From: Moorena producens 3L
GTDB lineage: Bacteria; Cyanobacteriota; Cyanobacteriia; Cyanobacteriales; Coleofasciculaceae
Direction: 5' to 3'
Length of the DNA: 64,000 nucleotides
Assembly: GCF_000211815.1 (NCBI RefSeq)
Contig: NZ_GL890973.1
Location: 37,663-101,662, forward strand
Shown: piece by piece, positions 8,343-17,688 of the stretch
Numbering within the stretch: position 1 is the first letter of the stretch
How the letters are laid out: every line of letters starts with the position of its first letter
The notes under the pieces: generated by a model
Seen by the model: the letters and a program-made list of their open reading frames with translations, nothing else
What the model was told of the DNA's origin: nothing
The model's database searches: none
Made by a program: the position numbers and the translations under genes

Positions 8343-10259
8343 ATGACAAACCCATTAATAATTATTTGTATTGATAATGATCCATCAGTTCTCAATAGCC
8401 TAAAAACATCTCTAGGTAAGACTCTCGGCAAAGAACATCTGATTGAAAATTTTGAAGGGAGTAAAGGGGTTGTCAAGTTAGTCGAAGAGTTGCGCCATGA
8501 TGAGTCTGAAGTTGCTTTAGTTTTGGCTGGTGCTGTTATCCCTGATCTAAAAGGGGATGACTTATTAAACATAGCTTATTTTTTCTCTAACCAAACTATC
8601 AAAATTATGCTGACGGATGATCTGGATTTGGAAGGGACAGCCAAGGCAATTCGGTATGCAAAGTTATATCGTTACCTAGGCAAGCCTTGTCCATCTGAAG
8701 ACCTTAAATTGACAGTCATAGAAGCCATACATAGTTATCTTCTTGAGGAAACATTGAAGGCACAAAATCGCCAACTTCAGGAACTCAATCAGCACTTGGA
8801 AAAAATAATCTGTGATCAAGCAGCACAGATTTCAGAATATACTACAGCACCAGAACAAGCTAATCAAGAGTGGCAGCACCTGAGTTCTATAAACCGTCAG
8901 CAAGCTGTCCTAGTTGACGAACTGCTAGAGAAGCAGTATCAATTGACCCAGTTCCTAGAAAGGATGCCTGTGGGTGTGGCTGTGTTTAATGATAAGGGGA
9001 TACTAGAATTCCTCAATTATAAGGCGCGGCAGTTATTCGGAAAGGGAGTCGTGCCATTAACTACAGTTGAGCAAATGCCAGAGGTTTATCAACTTTATGT
9101 TGCCGGAACCAATCAGCTATACTTTGCTGAAAAATTAGTTGCTGTAAAGGCCTTAAAAGGTGAAAACTCCACCCTCGATGATATTGAAATCCACCAAGAA
9201 GACAAAATTCTCCCTATAGAAAGTTGGGGAACACCTATCTTTAATGAATTGGGTAACATTGCCTATGCTATCGTTGCCTTTCATGATATCACCCAACGCA
9301 AAAAAGCAGAAGCAGAACACCTACGCTTGATGCAGGAATTCTCGCAAGTTAATCAAGCTTATGAAAGCTTTGTTCCCCATCAGTTTCTCCAGTTATTGAA
9401 CAAACCAAGCATTGTCGATGTTCAATTAGGGGATCATGTTCAGCAAGAGATGTCGGTGCTATTTTCCGATATTCGCTCCTTTAGCACCCTCTCGGAAAGT
9501 ATGACACCTGAGGAAAATTTTGAATTTATCAATACCTATCTTTCTCGTATGGAATCTGTCATCACTGAAAATCATGGCTTTATTGATAAATACATGGGGG
9601 ATGGGATTATGGCTCTGTTTAACGAAAGTGCTAATCATGCGGTCAACGCCGGAATTGCTATGCTCACATCCCTAGCTGACTATAATCAATCTCGGCGAAG
9701 CTCAGGACACCCAGCCATCACCGTTGGCATTGGCATCAATACTGGTTCCTTGATGTTAGGAACAGTGGGAGGAAAAAATCGGATGGATAGCACTGTCATC
9801 AGCGATGGGGTTAATTTAGCGTCTCGTTTAGAAGAATTAACGAAACCTTATGGGGTGCCATTATTAATCACTCACCATACTTATTGGAAGTTAGATAATC
9901 CCTTAGCTTATGCCATTCGCTTGATTGATCGGGTACCAGTGAAGGGCAAATCCGAAATGGTGACAGTTTATGAAATCTTTGATGCCGATGAACCGCAATT
10001 GCGAGAGGGCAAGTTAATTACTCGCAGCAAATTTGAACAAGCCTTGGTGCTTTATAATCTGCGTTATTTCTCCAAGGCATCAGTTCTGTTTCAGGAATGT
10101 CTACGCTTGAATCCAGGAGATAGTGTAGCACAAATTTATCTTGGACAATGTCAACTTCATACTCGCCTCTCTGGAGTGACTAAAATCAAGCAACCATTAA
10201 AATCTAGTTTACAAAATTTTGATTATGATGTAATATACAAACCTAACAACAAACTGTAG
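8343..10259 (+). CDS. Pseudo-receiver / PAS / class III adenylate cyclase
   Basis: 638 residues. A receiver-like domain (5-125) has the acidic pair (D11, D13), MLTDD and the conserved Lys (YLGKPC), but the phospho-acceptor Asp is replaced by Gly63 (VLAGAVIPDLKGD). A coiled coil (about 130-190) and a PAS domain (about 205-320, ERMPVGVAVFNDKGILEFLN) follow. The class III cyclase domain (about 370-550) has metal Asp376 (FSDIRSFS) and Asp420 (YMGDG), plus Lys416 (FIDKYMGD), which fits ATP rather than GTP. The C-terminus looks TPR-like (SKASVLFQECLRLNPGD). The likely product is cAMP. Without the Asp, control probably comes through PAS or by phosphate-independent receiver contacts (inference). Confidence 0.88.
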   Translation: MTNPLIIICIDNDPSVLNSLKTSLGKTLGKEHLIENFEGSKGVVKLVEELRHDESEVALVLAGAVIPDLKGDDLLNIAYFFSNQTIKIMLTDDLDLEGTAKAIRYAKLYRYLGKPCPSEDLKLTVIEAIHSYLLEETLKAQNRQLQELNQHLEKIICDQAAQISEYTTAPEQANQEWQHLSSINRQQAVLVDELLEKQYQLTQFLERMPVGVAVFNDKGILEFLNYKARQLFGKGVVPLTTVEQMPEVYQLYVAGTNQLYFAEKLVAVKALKGENSTLDDIEIHQEDKILPIESWGTPIFNELGNIAYAIVAFHDITQRKKAEAEHLRLMQEFSQVNQAYESFVPHQFLQLLNKPSIVDVQLGDHVQQEMSVLFSDIRSFSTLSESMTPEENFEFINTYLSRMESVITENHGFIDKYMGDGIMALFNESANHAVNAGIAMLTSLADYNQSRRSSGHPAITVGIGINTGSLMLGTVGGKNRMDSTVISDGVNLASRLEELTKPYGVPLLITHHTYWKLDNPLAYAIRLIDRVPVKGKSEMVTVYEIFDADEPQLREGKLITRSKFEQALVLYNLRYFSKASVLFQECLRLNPGDSVAQIYLGQCQLHTRLSGVTKIKQPLKSSLQNFDYDVIYKPNNKL

Positions 10260-10397
10260 TCTTCGAGTCTGGGCTTCACTTTGATTAAATCCAGATCAGG
10301 TAAGGCTTTTAGGTAAGCGCGATTGACCAAAGGTCACGCTACGCGAACGCTCTTTTTGTGACAAATGCGGCTAATACCGCAATCAATTCCATCAGAA

Positions 10398-10429
10398 TCC
10401 CACGCTAAAAACGTAGTGTTAGCGTGGGA
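10398..10429. repeat. Solo IS200/IS605-like end hairpin
   Basis: Perfect 11-bp inverted repeat TCCCACGCTAA ... TTAGCGTGGGA with a 10-nt loop, flanked by GAA and GAGTCA, as at ends of IS605-group elements (compare 46085-46115). No transposase is nearby. It sits between the convergent cyclase and prfA genes and could also act as a terminator, although no T-run follows. Confidence 0.55.
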
Positions 10430-10447
10430 GAGTCACCTAACTTGGTA

Positions 10448-11560
10448 TCAATTTAAAGATTGACCGTTGGATGTTGAAGATGCCAATTTTTCCAATTGCT
10501 CCTGCTGGTCTTGGCTAATGCAAGCTTGAATCAATCCCTCCAAGTCCCCCTCCAGCAAAGGAGCGAGGGAATAATTTTGACCCAGTCGGTGATCGGTAAC
10601 CCGATTATCTTTGTAGTTGTAGGTACGGATTTTCTCAGAACGAGCCCCTGTACCAACTTGGGCACGCCTCATCGAGGTCACCGCTTCTTGCTGTTCCTGT
10701 AACTTGATCTCGTACAGCTTAGCCCGGAGAATTTGCATAGCTCGCTCTCGGTTTTGCAGCTGAGATCGTTCTTCTGTACAGAAAATGCGAATTCCTGTAG
10801 GCTTGTGGTATAAATCAACTGCCGTTTCCACTTTGTTTACGTTCTGACCACCAGCACCACCCGAACGGGCTGTAGAAATTTCGATCTCCTTGGGGTCAAT
10901 CTCCACATCCACCTCATCAACTTCCGGCATCACGGCTACCGTTGCTGTTGAGGTGTGAACTCTACCGCCAGCCTCAGTTACAGGTACTCGTTGGACTCGA
11001 TGAACCCCAGCTTCAAACTTCAGCTTGCTGTAAACTTGCTCTCCCTGAATTTCTAATATCGCCTCTTTGAAGCCTCCCATATCCGCCAGAGACTCACTCA
11101 ATAACTTTACTCGCCAGTTTTGACTTTCGGAATAGCGTGAGTACATCCGTACCAAGTCCCCTGCCCAGATACTTGCTTCATCGCCACCAGTTCCTGCCCG
11201 AATCTCCAGCATGATATTCTTTTCATCATTTGGGTCTTTGGGCAAGAGTAATATTTTAAGTTCTCTTTCCAGATGCTCTACCTTGGTCTGGAGTTCCTCA
11301 ACTTCCAGAGCTGCCATTTCTTGCATTTCTGGCTCACCAGTGGATTCTTTGAGGATTTGCCTTGCTCCTGCCAAATCCTCTTGGGTTTTCTTCCAGTTGT
11401 CGTAAGTAGCAACAACTTCTTCTAAGGAGGCACGAGCTTTTGCCACTCGTTGCAACTCATTGGGGTCAGTGGCGATATCTGGATCAGCCAGACGCCTTGT
11501 TAATTCATGGTAGGTTTGCTCGACAGAGTTTAGTTTTTCCAGCAGGTAGGTTTCAGCCAT
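10448..11560 (-). CDS. prfA: Peptide chain release factor 1
   Basis: 370 residues, normal length. Class I release factor that reads UAA/UAG. The tripeptide anticodon PVT (HRVQRVPVTE) is the RF1 form, and the GGQ hydrolysis motif is in SGGAGGQNVNKVET near residue 235. It is the last gene of the long minus-strand translation cluster, 220 bases after rpmE, and that spacer holds GAAGT(A/G)xx heptamer-like repeats. Confidence 0.97.
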   Translation of the reverse strand: MAETYLLEKLNSVEQTYHELTRRLADPDIATDPNELQRVAKARASLEEVVATYDNWKKTQEDLAGARQILKESTGEPEMQEMAALEVEELQTKVEHLERELKILLLPKDPNDEKNIMLEIRAGTGGDEASIWAGDLVRMYSRYSESQNWRVKLLSESLADMGGFKEAILEIQGEQVYSKLKFEAGVHRVQRVPVTEAGGRVHTSTATVAVMPEVDEVDVEIDPKEIEISTARSGGAGGQNVNKVETAVDLYHKPTGIRIFCTEERSQLQNRERAMQILRAKLYEIKLQEQQEAVTSMRRAQVGTGARSEKIRTYNYKDNRVTDHRLGQNYSLAPLLEGDLEGLIQACISQDQQEQLEKLASSTSNGQSLN

Positions 11561-11780
11561 GGTTTATGCGATCGCTCTCTTGAAATAGCCTAAGAAGTTA
11601 GGAAGGATGAAGTATAAATTTATGAATTATGAAGTGGGAACTATTAAGTGGGAAGTTTAAGTCCTAACTGTTTATCAAGTTTTTAGTCAACCTTAAGTTA
11701 GCCATCGCTAAACCCATTTCATGGTTCATTCCTCCTGGTTCATCTTTTATCCTTCATCCTTCACCCTTGAACTTCAGGAG

Positions 11781-12029
11781 CTATTTCTTTGTCTCATCAG
11801 AGCTAGCTGTATTGTCTGCAGCATCCAGCATCCCATATTTCCGCATAAAGCGTTCAACTCGCCCTTCCGTATCAATAATTTTCTGGGTTCCTGTGTAGAA
11901 GGGATGATTACCAGACCAAACATCGACGTGAAGTTCTGGCTGAGTTGAGCCAACGGTCATAACAACTTCCCCGTTGCAATAGACTTTAGCTTCTGGGTAC
12001 CACTCTGGGTGAATATCTGGTTTTGGCAT
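11781..12029 (-). CDS. rpmE: 50S ribosomal protein L31
   Basis: 82 residues. Starts MPKPDIHPEWYPEAKVYCNG and keeps HPFYTGTQKIIDTEGRVERF. Only one of the four zinc-ligand Cys positions remains (Cys18; the CxxC is WSGN), so this is the zinc-free form. The start is preceded by GGAGGAAC at good spacing. Confidence 0.96.
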   Translation of the reverse strand: MPKPDIHPEWYPEAKVYCNGEVVMTVGSTQPELHVDVWSGNHPFYTGTQKIIDTEGRVERFMRKYGMLDAADNTASSDETKK

Positions 12030-12365
12030 AGTTCCTCCTTTGATTTCTATTTTACTATATATTTAGCTAATTTTTCATTCCTATTTGTTAAATTATGGTA
12101 ATGATATGCGCTAAGCACACCCTACTTGAGGTGCTATCAGCCCCTTAGCAGTCAGCTTTTCAATCCTGTCAAACTTAGGGATGTTGCTTAATGTTGCCCA
12201 GACATTAGCTATTGTGGACAACCCTTAATCAGCTAATTTATTAGCTTATTTATTATTGCTTTTAGCTAAAAGTTTATTCGGAATGGCTGATAGCTGATAG
12301 CTAAGGTCTGAATGCTTACAAATTTTTAATTACCATGTTGAATTTTAAATTAGCCAGCTGATAAT
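12030..12365. other. Spacer between rpsI and rpmE
   Basis: About 336 bases, AT-rich, no gene seen. Near 12280-12320 it holds GGCTGATAGCTGATAGCTAA with the recurring tail TGAATGCTTAC, a repeat also seen near 3060, 50570 and 54125. Confidence 0.5.
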
Positions 12366-12779
12366 TTATCGCTTCGAGTATTGGGGGGCTTTCCGAGCTT
12401 TTTTCAAGCCATATTTCTTACGCTCTTTTGACCGTGGGTCACGAGTCAAGTAGCCTTCTATTTTAAGAGGTTGGCGGTTTTCTGGGTCTAGTTCGCACAA
12501 GGCTCTAGCCACCCCTAGACGCACAGCATCAGATTGTCCCGTTAAGCCACCACCGTGGGCATTGACTAGGATATCGTACTCATTTTCCAAACCTAAAGTT
12601 TCCAAAGGTGCTTTCAGGCTGGCTAGGTACATGGGGTTAAAGTTAAAGTAAGCGTCCCCTGGACGTTTATTAACAATCAACTGACCGCTACCGGGAACCA
12701 AACGCACTCTAGCAACTGATGACTTACGACGACCAGTTCCCCAGTAAACAGCGCGACCTGCTTGTTCTTCTGCTTGCAT
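12366..12779 (-). CDS. rpsI: 30S ribosomal protein S9
   Basis: 137 residues. GRRKSSVARVRL near the N-terminus, GGGLTGQSDAVRLGVARAL in the middle, and the basic tail ending KAPQYSKR that reaches the ribosomal P site. Follows rplM after 5 bases, the usual L13-S9 pair. Confidence 0.98.
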   Translation of the reverse strand: MQAEEQAGRAVYWGTGRRKSSVARVRLVPGSGQLIVNKRPGDAYFNFNPMYLASLKAPLETLGLENEYDILVNAHGGGLTGQSDAVRLGVARALCELDPENRQPLKIEGYLTRDPRSKERKKYGLKKARKAPQYSKR

Positions 12780-12784
12780 TAGTT

Positions 12785-13234
12785 TTAGCCTCCTGGAATT
12801 GTTTTAATAGTTAGTTCTTGGGGTTGTTGTGCTTCATGGGGATGGGTCTGACCAGTGTAAACTTTCAGCTTCTTGAAAAGTTGGCGACCCAGAGAGTTTT
12901 TAGGTAGCATACCCTTGACAGCTTTCTCGATAATTCTTTCGGGTATACGTGCTTGCAATTCGGCAAAGGTTTCTGTCTTCATACCGCCAGGACGACCGGA
13001 ATGGCGGCGGTATAGTTTTTGGTCTCGTTTTCTGCCAGTTACCATAACTTTTTCGGCATTGACAACAATCACGAAGTCACCAGTATCCATGTGGGGAGTG
13101 TAAGTAGGTTTGTTCTTCCCCCGCAGAATAATGGCTATTTCACTGGCTAGTCGTCCTAGACGCTGGTTGGTGGCGTCTACAACGTACCACTTTTTTTCAA
13201 TTGAGTCTTTAGTTGGTATGTGGGTTTTTTCCAT
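12785..13234 (-). CDS. rplM: 50S ribosomal protein L13
   Basis: Start taken at ATG 13234 (MEKTHIPTKDSIEKKWYVVD); an upstream TTG at 13246 is possible. About 149 residues. KWYVVDATNQRLGRLASEIA, RHSGRPGGMKTETF and KGMLPKNSLGRQ are L13 hallmarks. Confidence 0.97.
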   Translation of the reverse strand: MEKTHIPTKDSIEKKWYVVDATNQRLGRLASEIAIILRGKNKPTYTPHMDTGDFVIVVNAEKVMVTGRKRDQKLYRRHSGRPGGMKTETFAELQARIPERIIEKAVKGMLPKNSLGRQLFKKLKVYTGQTHPHEAQQPQELTIKTIPGG

Positions 13235-13448
13235 CGGTTCAATCAATATCAGGTTTACGGTTGGGTTGAAAGGTTGTCTCTTGTAGCTTGGCCTTAAGGC
13301 CCACGCTACACAGGTTGTTCTAGCCCAAGGAGCCCTTGTCGGTTAGTAGGTTGACAGATTAAATTGAATGTTACTTATCTCTAGAAGTAGCCTTCAGGCT
13401 TGTTACCTGTCACCTTCACCCCCTCTTCAATCTTGTTACGTGTAGTCT

Positions 13449-14285
13449 TCAACCCGTCAATTGAGGTAATATAAATTTGGGTTGGGTATCATACCATATT
13501 TCTGGGAGAAAGGGGCATTCTGGGTAGCCAACCCTTAGCAAGCACAAGCCTTTGGCTGGAGAAGCGTGTTTCACCTTGTCCCGCTGTTGGTTAACCCAGA
13601 TGTCAGTAAACTGTTCTGGGGTTAGCTTCCCTATTCCCACTTGTACTAGCATTCCTACCAACAGACGCACCATACCATATAGAAATCCGTTAGCTTGAAT
13701 TTCTATATGAATAAATGGTCCATTGCGGTAACATTCGGCTGCTTGCACATTTACCCAGGAATGCGATCGCCCCGAGTTGCTTCGGTGAAAGGCTGCCAAG
13801 TGATGCTTACCCAGCAGTGGTTTTAAGGCTGCCTGGATCAGGGATTCATCAAGGGGAGCTTGATAATAGTGCCAACAAAAGGGTTGTACAAACAAGTTAG
13901 GGCAGGCGTCGGTATAGATTGTGTATCGATAACGACGCCAGATGGCACTAAACCGAGCATGCCAGTCTTGTGAAACTAATGCTGATGCTCGGACTAAGAT
14001 ATCCTCTGGCAGTCTACTATTGAGTATCGCTGCCCAGCGATGGGCTGGTATGGGACCTGTGGCATTAAAATGAGCGACTTGGGCAGCAGCGTGAACCCCT
14101 GTATCAGTACGACCAGCACCATATAGGGTTATGGCTCGCTGTTGCACGCTGGACAGAACTGTTTCGATTTCTGACTGAACACTGCGATGCTGGGGTTGTC
14201 GCTGCCAGCCATAAAAGTTATTACCCAGGTATTGAATAACCAGGGCAATTCGCTGGATAGCTTTAGCATCGTTGTCAGACATCAT
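13449..14285 (-). CDS. truA: tRNA pseudouridine(38-40) synthase
   Basis: 278 residues. Makes pseudouridine in the anticodon stem-loop. The catalytic Asp is Asp61 in YGAGRTDTGVHA; the FRSIWRRYRYTIY-like segment (FSAIWRRYRYTIY) and GFLYGMVRLLVG are also typical. It lies between rplQ and rplM, its usual cyanobacterial place. Confidence 0.97.
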   Translation of the reverse strand: MMSDNDAKAIQRIALVIQYLGNNFYGWQRQPQHRSVQSEIETVLSSVQQRAITLYGAGRTDTGVHAAAQVAHFNATGPIPAHRWAAILNSRLPEDILVRASALVSQDWHARFSAIWRRYRYTIYTDACPNLFVQPFCWHYYQAPLDESLIQAALKPLLGKHHLAAFHRSNSGRSHSWVNVQAAECYRNGPFIHIEIQANGFLYGMVRLLVGMLVQVGIGKLTPEQFTDIWVNQQRDKVKHASPAKGLCLLRVGYPECPFLPEIWYDTQPKFILPQLTG

Positions 14286-14343
14286 GGATTAAGGATTAAC
14301 AATTGACATTTTTAATGGTTAATTGCTTTAATGGTTAATTGCC

Positions 14344-14694
14344 TCAGACTAGTTCAATAATAGATATTTCAGCATTATCACCACGACGCCGCACCGTGCG
14401 CAGAATTCGGGTATATCCGCCGTTGCGATCGCCATATCGCGCTTTAACCTCAGCAAATAGGGAGTGAACTAACTTTTTGTCGTAGAGATAGGCAATTGCC
14501 CTACGTCGGGATGCCAAGGAGCCATCCTTGGCCAGGGTAATCATTCGCTCCACCTCCGAACGAATGGCTTTTGCCCGAGCTTTAGTGGTAGTGATTCGAC
14601 CATGACGCAGTAATTCAGTGGTCAGGGATCTCATCAGAGCCCGACGTTGATCTGCTGGCTTGCCCAGTTTTGGCACACGACGCCCGTGACGCAT
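14344..14694 (-). CDS. rplQ: 50S ribosomal protein L17
   Basis: 116 residues, MRHGRRVPKLGKPADQRRAL at the start and RNGGYTRILRTVRRRGDNA near the end. A GGAGGAAG ribosome-binding site precedes the ATG. Follows rpoA as in most bacteria. Confidence 0.98.
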   Translation of the reverse strand: MRHGRRVPKLGKPADQRRALMRSLTTELLRHGRITTTKARAKAIRSEVERMITLAKDGSLASRRRAIAYLYDKKLVHSLFAEVKARYGDRNGGYTRILRTVRRRGDNAEISIIELV

Positions 14695-14796
14695 TTTTTA
14701 GCTTCCTCCTTTTTTTTGAACAAGATTTGCCTTTATTCCTAGGGTTTGGACTAGCTAATTGCTAATTGTCCAGTCCCTTAAGTTTAATTGTTGTGG

Positions 14797-15741
14797 TTAA
14801 GTCTTAGCGGATTTTTCGTGGGGCAGTGTAATTCCTAGACGTCGTTGCAGAGCTTCAATCACTTCTTCAGCCGACTTTTGACCAAAGTTTTTGATTTCTA
14901 GGAGGTCTTCCTGACTATAATCGAGCAAATCGGATACAGAGTTGATCTGTGCTCGTTTCAGGCAGTTGTAAGCCCGAACCGAGAGTTGTAATTCTTCGAT
15001 TGGGATTTGGCTGGTCGGATCGTCATCATCACCATAGTCATCTTTAATAGATTCGAGATTAATATCCTTGAGAGGATTGAACAGATCCACCAGGGTCCCA
15101 GCCGCTTGAGATAAAGCTTCTTGGGGAGTTATACTACCATTGGTCCAGACCTCTAAAGTTAAGCGATCCTTTTCCAGAGCACCATCAATGCGAGTATTTT
15201 CAACGCTGTAATTTACTTTAGTCACCGGCATGAAAACAGAGTCAATCTGGAGGAAATCTACCGCTGTTGATTCATCATGCCCCCGTTCCACAGAGCGATA
15301 TCCTGTACCCTTTTCGATGCGGAACTCCATTTCAAGCTTAGCCCCTTCTGCTAAAGTAGCAACATACTGACCTGGAGCAATAATTTCCACCTCCGAGGGC
15401 AAATCAAACTGAGCAGCTCTCACAGTGGATGGCCCAGTAATCATCACTCGACCTATCTGAGGTTGAGAGGTGTAGCTTTTGAGGACAACTTCCTTCATAT
15501 TCAGCATAATTTCCAGGACATCCTCTCTGACTCCCTCAATTGTGGCAAACTCATTGTTTACGCCAGCAATCCTGACAGCCGTCACTGCTGCTCCTTCTAG
15601 GTTGGACAGCAAAACTCGTCTGAGGGCGTTGCCAACCGTTGTGCCTTGACCACGTTCGAGAGGCTCTAGGACAAATCTGCTATACTGACTTTGGTTCTTC
15701 AGTGTTTTGGATTCTACACACTCAATCTGAAACTGCGCCAC
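14797..15741 (-). CDS. rpoA: RNA polymerase alpha subunit
   Basis: 314 residues. Alpha-NTD (about 1-230) with the dimer/assembly segment RGQGTTVGNALRRVLLSNL; alpha-CTD (about 250-310) with VRAYNCLKRAQINSVSDLL and NFGQKSAEEVIEAL, the DNA- and activator-binding helix-hairpin-helix. A short acidic linker (DDYGDDDD) joins them. Confidence 0.98.
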   Translation of the reverse strand: MAQFQIECVESKTLKNQSQYSRFVLEPLERGQGTTVGNALRRVLLSNLEGAAVTAVRIAGVNNEFATIEGVREDVLEIMLNMKEVVLKSYTSQPQIGRVMITGPSTVRAAQFDLPSEVEIIAPGQYVATLAEGAKLEMEFRIEKGTGYRSVERGHDESTAVDFLQIDSVFMPVTKVNYSVENTRIDGALEKDRLTLEVWTNGSITPQEALSQAAGTLVDLFNPLKDINLESIKDDYGDDDDPTSQIPIEELQLSVRAYNCLKRAQINSVSDLLDYSQEDLLEIKNFGQKSAEEVIEALQRRLGITLPHEKSAKT

Positions 15742-15884
15742 AGAGTGACCTCCCTCTATTCATAAGACCCCTTTAACCGAATACAGGTTGAAGGGATAGT
15801 AAGCCAAAGGGTAAGGAGTTCCTTATGAACCTCCTCCTTTCAAGCTACTTTCCTTTCAACCTAACGGTCGCAAAAAATATACTC

Positions 15885-16277
15885 TTATACTCGACGCCGT
15901 TTGGGTGGACGGCAGCCGTTATGAGGAATTGGAGTTACATCCCTGATTAGGGTGATTTCCAGTCCGGCTCCTTGCAGGGCCCGAATAGCGGTTTCTCGAC
16001 CTGCTCCTGGTCCACTCACCATCACTTCCACCTGACGCATACCTTGGTCTATGGCTCGTCGGGCAGCACTGTCAGCAGCGGTCTGAGCAGCGAAGGGAGT
16101 TCCTTTTTTTGCCCCCTTAAATCCACTAGAGCCAGCTGAAGCCCAAGAGACTACATCCCCTTTGGTGTCAGAAATGGTGACGATAGTATTATTGAACGTA
16201 GACTGGATGTATGCTATTCCATTGGGTACATTGCGTTTCTGCTTTTTTGTACCACCTTTTTTTGTTGGTCGCGCCAT
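15885..16277 (-). CDS. rpsK: 30S ribosomal protein S11
   Basis: 130 residues. NGIAYIQSTFNNTIVTISD and GPGAGRETAIRAL, ending DVTPIPHNGCRPPKRRRV. A gap of 143 bases separates it from rpoA. Confidence 0.98.
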   Translation of the reverse strand: MARPTKKGGTKKQKRNVPNGIAYIQSTFNNTIVTISDTKGDVVSWASAGSSGFKGAKKGTPFAAQTAADSAARRAIDQGMRQVEVMVSGPGAGRETAIRALQGAGLEITLIRDVTPIPHNGCRPPKRRRV

Positions 16278-16463
16278 GTCACTTGACTTTACTCTATCGG
16301 TGATTGATTATCTTGGGGTTGAGTAACTTGAACAATTTTGTCCAAAGTCTTTTGTCCAAAGTCCTTTGTCCAAAGTGACTAACAGAAGGTCTCCTGGCAG
16401 TTACTTTTGACGAATGACCAATGACCACAAAGCTGTGGTGGATAGTTGAGCTGACTAGAGCTA

Positions 16464-16847
16464 TTACTTCTTAGCCGGTGCTTTTTTCTTTCCAGCGATA
16501 GTCACTCGTCTACCGCGACGGGTACGGGCATTAGTGCGGGTTCGCTGTCCTCTCACGGGCAGTCCCATGCGATGACGACGTCCGCGATAGGTACCAATAT
16601 CTACTAGGCGCTTGATGTTCATTGACTGCCAGCGCCTTAAATCCCCTTCCACCTGATAATTTTTTTCGACAGCTGCTCTGAGGGCAGCCACCTCAGCATC
16701 GGTCAAATCCTTAACCCTCGTATCTGGGTTAACTCCTGTTGCTGCTAAAATGTCTTTAGACCGCGACAGACCGATTCCATAAATGTAGGTCAGACCTATT
16801 TCTACACGTTTATCGCGAGGTAGGTCTACACTGGCAATCCGAGCCAC
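16464..16847 (-). CDS. rpsM: 30S ribosomal protein S13
   Basis: 127 residues. ARIASVDLPRDKRVEIGLTY, DLRRWQSMNIKRLVDIGTYR and GQRTRTNARTRRG are diagnostic. The 186-base spacer to rpsK contains three TTGTCCAAAGT-type units. Confidence 0.98.
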   Translation of the reverse strand: MARIASVDLPRDKRVEIGLTYIYGIGLSRSKDILAATGVNPDTRVKDLTDAEVAALRAAVEKNYQVEGDLRRWQSMNIKRLVDIGTYRGRRHRMGLPVRGQRTRTNARTRRGRRVTIAGKKKAPAKK

Positions 16848-16918
16848 GCTTGGTTCTCCCTTGACTGAAGTTTTGTGCTACAAATTAAATGTATGGATTA
16901 AGTGTATGGATTTGAGGT

Positions 16919-17032
16919 TTATCCCTGACGCTGTTTGTGTTTGGGATTCGGGCAAATCACCATAACTCGACCGTGGCGTCGAATCACGCGGCACTTTTCA
17001 CACATTTTTCGGACAGATGGTCTAACTTTCAT
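16919..17032 (-). CDS. rpmJ: 50S ribosomal protein L36
   Basis: 37 residues. MKVRPSVRKMCEKCRVIRRH, then RVMVICPNPKHKQRQG. The zinc ligands C-x2-C ... C-x4-H are complete (Cys11, Cys14, Cys27, His32). It lies between infA and rpsM as expected. Confidence 0.97.
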   Translation of the reverse strand: MKVRPSVRKMCEKCRVIRRHGRVMVICPNPKHKQRQG

Positions 17033-17133
17033 GCCTTTTTTTCTGGACAGAATGCAGTTGGTTATTATATCTTTTTTTTGGTTGACTTGTCAAATTTAAC
17101 TTATTTTTCATAAAACAGAATCCGCTGCTAGTT

Positions 17134-17358
17134 TTACTTCTTACGCAGACGGTAGGTGATCCTGCCTTTGGTTAAATCGTAGGGGGTTAGTTCAACTTTG
17201 ACCCGGTCTCCGGGCAGAATTTTGATGTAATTCCGACGGATTTTACCGGAAATATGAGCTAGGACATTAAAGCCATTGTCCAAGTCAACGCGAAACATGG
17301 CATTCGGCAGGGATTCAGTCACCGTGCCTTCCATTTCAATTAAGTCTTGTTTAGCCAA
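17134..17358 (-). CDS. infA: Translation initiation factor IF-1
   Basis: 74 residues, single S1/OB fold: MAKQDLIEMEGTVTESLPNA, HISGKIRRNYIKILPGDRV, ending RITYRLRKK. Normal length. Confidence 0.98.
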   Translation of the reverse strand: MAKQDLIEMEGTVTESLPNAMFRVDLDNGFNVLAHISGKIRRNYIKILPGDRVKVELTPYDLTKGRITYRLRKK

Positions 17359-17688
17359 AGTGTTTTAACCTCAATACAACTATCCCCCTATGTTCTAAAT
17401 TTTGATTATTTAATTCAGGGAGTCTTAACATATTTTATCAAATCCTAAATTATACCAACTAAACTAGTTTAAAACCAACTTTGGAGTAGCGCGGTCAGGG
17501 AAGCATTTTTCCCGTGGCCTAGCTCAAGGCATAGGTTACACCGGTCGAACCATTAGAATAACCATTAGTCTAAATTAGTCTAAGTATTAGGCTAGTGGTA
17601 AGGTATTCGCTACAATAGGGTCAGATGATGGCTTCCATGCCCCACGCAGGGGGTTTCCGCCCTTACGCATGGGCTTACCCTAAAATCA
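17359..17688. other. Spacer between adk and infA
   Basis: About 330 bases without a gene. It contains small repeats of TAGTCTAAATTAGTCTAAG and, near 17620-17680, a GC-rich palindrome-like block (GATGGCTTCCATGCCCCACG ... CGCATGGGC), unusual within a ribosomal cluster. Confidence 0.45.
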
